Source of the DNA: Chloroflexota bacterium
GTDB lineage: Bacteria; Chloroflexota; Chloroflexia; Chloroflexales; Kallotenuaceae
Direction: 5' to 3'
Assembly: GCA_019240175.1 (NCBI GenBank)
Contig: JAFAYS010000426.1
Span: 1 to 18,772, forward strand
DNA length: 18,772 nt
The position numbers and the translations under genes were made by a program. Each line of letters begins with the position of its first letter. The stretch's first letter is position 1. Below, piece after piece: positions 14,652 through 18,772 of this stretch. Under the pieces are notes generated by a model. It saw nothing but the letters and a program-made list of their open reading frames with translations, was not told the origin of the DNA and ran no database searches.

Positions 14652-15950
14652 CTATCGTTCCAGCGCCGCGATCTCGGTCACCCGCGCTTGCGCGGCGGGC
14701 GCTGACCAATCCTGAAGCAGCAGGTTATGCAGCAGCGCGGTGTTGTGCTTAAGATCGAACTCGCGCAGCACGGTTTCACGCCCCGCCGCGCCCAGCCGCT
14801 TGCCAAGCTCGGGATCGTCGTGCAGCCGGGCCAGAGCGTCGGCTAGCGCGGTCGCGTCGCGCTCCGGCACCAGCAGGCCGCTGCGCTCATGTTCGATCAG
14901 CTCGGGCAGGCCCGAGATTGCCGTGGCGACCACCGGCTTTTCGCTGGCCAGCGCCTCCATCAGCGCCACGGGAATGCCTTCTTGCTTGCCGTAGCTGGTC
15001 ACAATGCTCGGCAGCACGATCACATCGGCGGCGGCGACATAATCTTTGACCTTGTCGCGTGGCTGCGGTCCGAGCACCAGCACCTGCTCGCTCAATCCCA
15101 GCCGCTGGATCTGCGCCTCGATCTGTGGCTGATCCTCGCCCTGTCCGATCAGCAGGCAGCGAAAATCCAAGCCGCGTGCTTTGAGCTGGGCGCAGGCCTC
15201 GATCAGGTAGGGATGGCCTTTGTAATCCTGGTAGCTGGCGACGCAGACGATTGTGAGGATCGGGCTGGGCAAGAGATACTGCTGCGGCTGGAAGACCGCC
15301 GGATCGACGCCGCAGTGGATCACCACTGTTTTTTCGGCTGCGCTATCGCCGTAGAGACTGCGCAACAGCTCGCGGTTATACTGCGAGATCGTCACGACAA
15401 AGCCGGCGCGGCGGATTTTTTCGTCGAGCATCGGGCGCTCAAGATAAATGTCGTGGGCGTGCGCCGTGAAGCTGTACGGAATGTCGGCCAGCTCACGCAC
15501 CACGTAGGCGGTCAGCGCCGGATGCGTGGCATAGTGCGCGTGTAGGTGCTCGACGCCCAGTTCGCGCATCTGGCGGGCAAACAGCGCGGCCTGCGGCACC
15601 AGCACCAGCGTGCGGGCCAGAAAGCTCGGCGTGCTGAGATTACCGCGCAGCGCCTGCCACCAGGCCCGCAGGTAGCGCAGCGGACGTTTGCGCAGCCAGT
15701 AGCCCTGCGCCAGCAGCACCGGCAGCGACAAGAACGAGCTATAGTGCGCGCGCTCGACGATCGCCTGGGCCTCGGCGTGGATCGTCTGCGTCTGCTCGCG
15801 GATCAGCGGAAATACCTCGACGTGCAGCCCGAGCCGCTCCAGCTCCAGGATCTCATACAAAATAAATGTCTCGGAAATCTTAGGAAACCGCGACATTACG
15901 TAGGCGACTGTTTTGGGAGCCTGGGCTACTGCCCGTGTGCTATTCGTCAT
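14652..15950 (-). CDS. GT4 glycosyltransferase, WcaL/AmsK-like
   Basis: This 432-residue GT-B enzyme carries the N-terminal signature YVMSRFPKISETFILYEI (17-34) of the colanic-acid/amylovoran-type WcaL/AmsK group, plus HLHAHYATHPALTAYVV and SFTAHAHDIYLE in the acceptor domain. The donor domain shows VASYQDYKGHPYLIEA and the E-x7-E motif in EGIPVALMEALASEKPVVAT, followed by GLPELIEHERSGLLVPERD. It is expected to act in the cytosol on a lipid-linked glycan intermediate. AGGA at 15957-15960 is 6 nt before the ATG. On its upstream side are the two repeats that separate it from the GHMP kinase; a hairpin at 15966-15986 (GGGCCT/AGGCCC) sits right before the ribosome-binding site. The following GT2 gene starts 52 nt after its stop. 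Confidence 0.9.
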   Translation of the reverse strand: MTNSTRAVAQAPKTVAYVMSRFPKISETFILYEILELERLGLHVEVFPLIREQTQTIHAEAQAIVERAHYSSFLSLPVLLAQGYWLRKRPLRYLRAWWQALRGNLSTPSFLARTLVLVPQAALFARQMRELGVEHLHAHYATHPALTAYVVRELADIPYSFTAHAHDIYLERPMLDEKIRRAGFVVTISQYNRELLRSLYGDSAAEKTVVIHCGVDPAVFQPQQYLLPSPILTIVCVASYQDYKGHPYLIEACAQLKARGLDFRCLLIGQGEDQPQIEAQIQRLGLSEQVLVLGPQPRDKVKDYVAAADVIVLPSIVTSYGKQEGIPVALMEALASEKPVVATAISGLPELIEHERSGLLVPERDATALADALARLHDDPELGKRLGAAGRETVLREFDLKHNTALLHNLLLQDWSAPAAQARVTEIAALER

Positions 15951-15981
15951 GCGTGATCCTTTACTGGGCCTTTGTTTTGCA

Positions 15982-16040
15982 GGCCCTCACCCCTGCCCTT
16001 CGGGCATCCCCTCTCCCGCTGCGGCAGGCGAGGGGGAAGG
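15982..16040. repeat. GC-rich REP-like palindromic element
   Basis: Several nested inverted repeats lie here: CCCCTC 16008-16013 with GAGGGG 16030-16035, GCCC 15995-15998 with GGGC 16002-16005, and CCTGCC 15992-15997 with GGCAGG 16022-16027. The overall pattern (ccctcacccctgccc, then tcccctctcccgctgcgg) is like intergenic REP-type repeats I recall from many genomes. It lacks a T-tract on either strand. Confidence 0.6.
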
Positions 16041-16054
16041 TCGGTACTTCGTTT

Positions 16055-16123
16055 GTTCTCAGTTCTTTGTTCTTTGTTCTTTCGTTAGGTTCTAGGTTCT
16101 GGGTTCTAGGTTCTTTCGTTCTC
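16055..16123. repeat. GTTCT-heptad repeat array overlapping the GHMP kinase stop
   Basis: About nine GTTCTNN units run through this stretch, interrupted by two TTTCGTT segments. Positions 16086-16114 are an exact 29-nt inverted match to 1752-1780 in the pheS leader. Read on the minus strand, as the local genes are, the units are AGAACNN, the same sense as at pheS. The CTA at 16106-16108 is the TAG stop codon of the GHMP kinase. Confidence 0.88.
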
Positions 16124-17101
16124 TTCGACGTACACGATCTTGCTGCCCTGCGGCTCGAATGCGAACGGCATTGGCGCTAGCTCGGGCAGGGCGGCGATGA
16201 TTCCCGCGTGGCGCTCGACGGGCGCGTAGAGCAGCAGAAAGCCGCCGCCGCCCGCGCCCAAGATCTTGCCGCCGATCGCGCCGTGCTCGCGAGCTTTGCT
16301 GTACCACTCGTTGATGCGCCCGTTGCTGATGCCGGTCGCCAGCTGCTGCTTGAGCAGCCAGCCCTCGTGCAGGATCTCGCCGAACGAGTCGAGATCGTTG
16401 TTGCTCAGCGCGACGCGAAGATCTTGCGCCATGCGTGTCATCGCGCGCAGCGTCCGCCGCCGATCACCGTCGCGCTCGGTGTTGGCCTTCTGCTCTTCGA
16501 GAATATGATTGGCCGAGCGCGTCACGCTCGTGTAGAGCATCAGCAGTCGCTCCTGCAAGCGCTGTTTGGTCGCCGGCTGGCAGATGATCGGATCGACAAA
16601 TACGCTCTCGTCGGGGTTGAACTGGATGTATTGCAGCCCGCCATAGGCCGCGATGTACTGATCCTGCTTGCCGATCGGCTTGGCACAGCGCGCGATCTCG
16701 ATGTCGCATGCCTCGCGGGCCAAGCGCTCAGCGCCGGCGAAGCGTCCGGTGTAGGCGTAGAGCGCGTTGAGTAGCCCGACCGTGTAGGTGCTGGACGAGC
16801 CCAGGCCGGTGCCTTGCGACGGAATGTCGGAGATTGACGTAATCTCGATGCCGCCCTGGAGCTCAAGCAGCTTCATCGACTCGCGGATCAACTCATGTCG
16901 CAGCTCGTCGACATTTGCGACGGTCTCGGTGATCGAGTAGCTGGCGCGAATGCCGGGATCAAACTTTTTGTTGACATTGATATAGATGTATTTATTGATC
17001 GTCGTGCTGACCACTGCGCCCGGCTCTTCGCGGTAGAAGGCGGGCAGATCGCTGCCGCCGCCGGCGAAGCTGATGCGTAGTGGTGTGCGCGAAATAAGCA
17101 T
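16106..17101 (-). CDS. GHMP-family sugar kinase, HddA-like heptose 7-phosphate kinase
   Basis: The 331-residue protein is a GHMP kinase that phosphorylates a sugar at the anomeric position. MLISRTPLRISFAGGGSDLPAFY (1-23) and VVSTTINKYIYINVNKKF (30-47) resemble D-glycero-D-manno-heptose 7-phosphate kinase (HddA), which feeds GDP-heptose synthesis. The ATP-binding motif is IPSQGTGLGSSSTYTVGLLNAL (93-114), and the third motif is GGKILGAGGGGF (277-288). KPIGKQDQYIAAYGGL (141-156) is also typical. A fucokinase-like role is the alternative. AGGA lies close to the ATG and GAGGA 10 nt off. The last residues NERT and the stop codon are encoded by the heptad repeat, suggesting the original C-terminus was rewritten. 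It lies 30 nt after a GT4 gene. Confidence 0.85.
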   Translation of the reverse strand: MLISRTPLRISFAGGGSDLPAFYREEPGAVVSTTINKYIYINVNKKFDPGIRASYSITETVANVDELRHELIRESMKLLELQGGIEITSISDIPSQGTGLGSSSTYTVGLLNALYAYTGRFAGAERLAREACDIEIARCAKPIGKQDQYIAAYGGLQYIQFNPDESVFVDPIICQPATKQRLQERLLMLYTSVTRSANHILEEQKANTERDGDRRRTLRAMTRMAQDLRVALSNNDLDSFGEILHEGWLLKQQLATGISNGRINEWYSKAREHGAIGGKILGAGGGGFLLLYAPVERHAGIIAALPELAPMPFAFEPQGSKIVYVEENERT

Positions 17102-17131
17102 TGTTCCTGTGTCCTCAGTTCTTCGGTAAAG

Positions 17132-18322
17132 CTAAGCCTGCTGCGTTTGATTGGCCGCCTGCGGTCCTTTGAGCTTCGGCTGGATCGTCTCGTACATTTC
17201 CATGTAGCGCTCGGCGACCACATCCAGCGAGAACTGCGCGACAACATGCTGCCGCGCCTGCTCGCTCCAGCTCTGGCCCGCCGGGCCAAGCGCCTCGATC
17301 AATCCCTGCGCCAGCGCCGACGGATCGCTCACCGGTACCAGGCGACCGTGAACGTCGTCGGTGAGCACGCGCATAGTGCCGCCGATCGCTGTGGCCACGC
17401 TGGGCAGCCCACAGGCCATCGCTTCCAGCAGCGCGATCGGCAAGCCCTCGGCGAACGAAGGCAGCACAAACGCATCGGCGGCGCGCAGAAACGGCGCGAC
17501 ATCGGCGCAGCCTCCCGCGAAGATTACCTGCTCGGCGATGCCAAGCTGCCGCGCCTGCGCCTCAAGCGCTTCCCGCTGATCGCCGTCGCCGACCAGCAGT
17601 AGCCGCGCCTCGGGCTTCTCGCGCAGCACTCGGGGCCAGGCATCGATCAGCACATTCACGCCTTTTTCGGTCACCAGCCGTCCGGTAAAGACTACCAGCG
17701 GCCCCGACGGCAGATCAAGCGATTGACGCAGCGCGCGTCGCTCCTCGATCGCCAGCGGCGCGAAATGATCGACATCCACGCCGTTTGCGATGTCCCACAA
17801 TTTATTGTCGCCGACGCCGATGCCGGCTAGCTCGTCGTGAATGTCGCGGCTGATGCAGACAAAGGCATCGCCCCATCGCCGCGCCAGCGCTAGCCTTAGC
17901 CGGCCCGTGATCGGGCGATTATGCGTCAAAAAGCCGACATCGCCGATCTTGCCGCTGCGATGCGGATTGATCACCAGTGGCTTGCGCACCAGCGGCTTGG
18001 CCAGCAGGCCGATCGTCATCGGCGAGATCATTAGGTGGCAGTGCAGAATATGGTAGCGCTTGCGCTGGGCGATCAGCACGCGCAGCGCCCCGACAATGTA
18101 GCTCAGCGCCGCGACGACCAGATTGCCCTCGCCCTTGCCCACGCGGTAGGTCGGAATGCCGTCGATCTCTTCGTAGCGCTCCAAGCCCTCGTAGTGCCGT
18201 GTGATCACCAGCACGTCCACGCCGCGCGCTTTGAGCTTCTGGCTCAGCCGCAGCGTGTGCGTTTGCGCGCCGCCGATCGACGGGTAGAACACGCTCGAAA
18301 TCATCGCAACGCCGAAACGCAT
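17132..18322 (-). CDS. GT4 glycosyltransferase, PimA/capsular type
   Basis: This 396-residue GT-B enzyme begins MRFGVAMISSVFYPSIGGAQTHTLRLSQKL, the usual N-terminal glycine-rich loop of GT4 enzymes. The acceptor half includes ILHCHLMISPMTIG and VINPHRSGKIGD. The donor half has VVFTGRLVTEKGVNVLIDAWP and the E-x7-E motif in FAEGLPIALLEAMACGLPSVAT, then GRLVPVSDPSALAQGL. Its role is nucleotide-sugar transfer in the cluster's glycan; the sugar is not predictable. I chose the ATG at 18322 with AAGGGGAG at 18327-18334 rather than a start 12 codons upstream, which would overlap the previous gene. The ribosome-binding site overlaps the stop codon of the upstream gene, so the two are probably translationally coupled. 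Confidence 0.9.
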   Translation of the reverse strand: MRFGVAMISSVFYPSIGGAQTHTLRLSQKLKARGVDVLVITRHYEGLERYEEIDGIPTYRVGKGEGNLVVAALSYIVGALRVLIAQRKRYHILHCHLMISPMTIGLLAKPLVRKPLVINPHRSGKIGDVGFLTHNRPITGRLRLALARRWGDAFVCISRDIHDELAGIGVGDNKLWDIANGVDVDHFAPLAIEERRALRQSLDLPSGPLVVFTGRLVTEKGVNVLIDAWPRVLREKPEARLLLVGDGDQREALEAQARQLGIAEQVIFAGGCADVAPFLRAADAFVLPSFAEGLPIALLEAMACGLPSVATAIGGTMRVLTDDVHGRLVPVSDPSALAQGLIEALGPAGQSWSEQARQHVVAQFSLDVVAERYMEMYETIQPKLKGPQAANQTQQA

Positions 18323-18332
18323 GCCGCTCCCC

Positions 18333-18772
18333 TTAAGACTTGACCGAGACGCGAGCATCGCGCACCCGATTGTAATGCTTGTTCCAGATCGATTCGTAGA
18401 GCGCCTCGTGCTGCGCCGCGATCGTATCGATGCTGAAGTCGTGCTGCACCCGCTGGCGTGCCGCGTGGCCCATCTCGGTGCGGCGCTGCTCGTCGTTCAG
18501 CAGCTCCACCAGCGTGTTGGCCAGCGCGTCCACGTCGTCGGGCCGCACGATCATGCCGTTCACGCCTGACTGCACCAGCTCGCTGTTGCCGCCGACATCG
18601 GTCAGCACCACAGGCCGCGCCGCCGCCATCGCCTCGATCGCAGTCAGGGGCAAGCCTTCCCACAGCGAGGGCAGGGTGAAAATATCGGTCTGGGCCAGCA
18701 CCGCCGGAATATCCTTACGCAGGCCGGTAAAGGTCACGCGCTCGGCGATGCCCAGCCGCTGCGCCTGCTCTT
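18333..18772 (-). CDS. GT4 glycosyltransferase, C-terminal part (cut by the window edge)
   Basis: Only the last 146 codons are inside the window; the reading frame is open to the right edge (first full codons read EQAQRLGIAERVTFTGL). It is the donor-binding half of a GT4 enzyme: VTFTGLRKDIPAVLAQTDIFTLPSLWEGLPLTAIEAMAAARPVVLTDVGG with the E-x7-E pair, then SELVQSGVNGMIVRPDDVDALA. An internal GTG at 18737 is not its start. It is the most upstream visible gene of the leftward cluster, with only 10 nt between its stop and the next start codon. The missing N-terminal half would be needed to say more on the acceptor. Confidence 0.88.
   Translation of the reverse strand, partial: EQAQRLGIAERVTFTGLRKDIPAVLAQTDIFTLPSLWEGLPLTAIEAMAAARPVVLTDVGGNSELVQSGVNGMIVRPDDVDALANTLVELLNDEQRRTEMGHAARQRVQHDFSIDTIAAQHEALYESIWNKHYNRVRDARVSVKS

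Noticed and set aside
16055..16123. CRISPR array
   Set aside because: Units are 7 nt with no spacers and no cas genes nearby.

Overview
The window is GC-rich bacterial DNA, most likely from a Chloroflexota bacterium (class Chloroflexia or a relative). I infer this from three things: the rpmI-rplT-TrmH-pheS-pheT order, secreted proteins with Ser-Pro linkers and short hydrophobic C-terminal tails such as VWLPLIRQ, and a GT39-like membrane protein with a C-terminal beta-sandwich domain. No rRNA, tRNA, CRISPR array or insertion sequence was seen.

Part A (1-7489, plus strand) is a translation block. It holds rpmI (L35), a structured 182-nt spacer, rplT (L20), a SpoU/TrmH-type rRNA methyltransferase, a T-box leader with its own terminator, pheS, a GT39-like membrane glycosyltransferase lying between pheS and pheT, and pheT. 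The T-box reads UGGU, which pairs with the ACCA end of a tRNA with A73 such as tRNA-Phe, so phenylalanyl-tRNA synthetase supply probably responds to uncharged tRNA-Phe. An unusual 7-nt-periodic AGAAC repeat hairpin sits inside the leader. A bidirectional terminator at 7509-7547 closes the block.

Part B (7562-11092, minus strand) encodes two secreted beta-propeller proteins. One is of YVTN type. The other is a clear beta-propeller phytase carrying a Ser-Pro linker and a DNRLRE/CBM96-like domain. Between them lies a 360-nt non-coding gap with a 72-nt nested hairpin.

Part C (11266-18772, minus strand) is a surface-glycan cluster: two GT2 enzymes (one soluble and DPM1-like, one membrane-bound and processive-type), four GT4 enzymes (one cut by the window edge) and a GHMP sugar kinase of the HddA type. 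Genes are tightly spaced, with one TAATG overlap and one ribosome-binding site overlapping the previous stop codon, so they are probably co-transcribed leftward. The GHMP kinase is separated from the next gene by two repeats: a GC-rich REP-like palindrome and a second AGAAC heptad array, which shares a 29-nt exact inverted match with the copy in the pheS T-box leader and supplies the kinase's stop codon.

The most unusual signals are the heptad repeat pair (one in a riboswitch, one forming a gene's end), the nested hairpin at 9136-9207, the structured rpmI-rplT spacer, and the glycosyltransferase between pheS and pheT.
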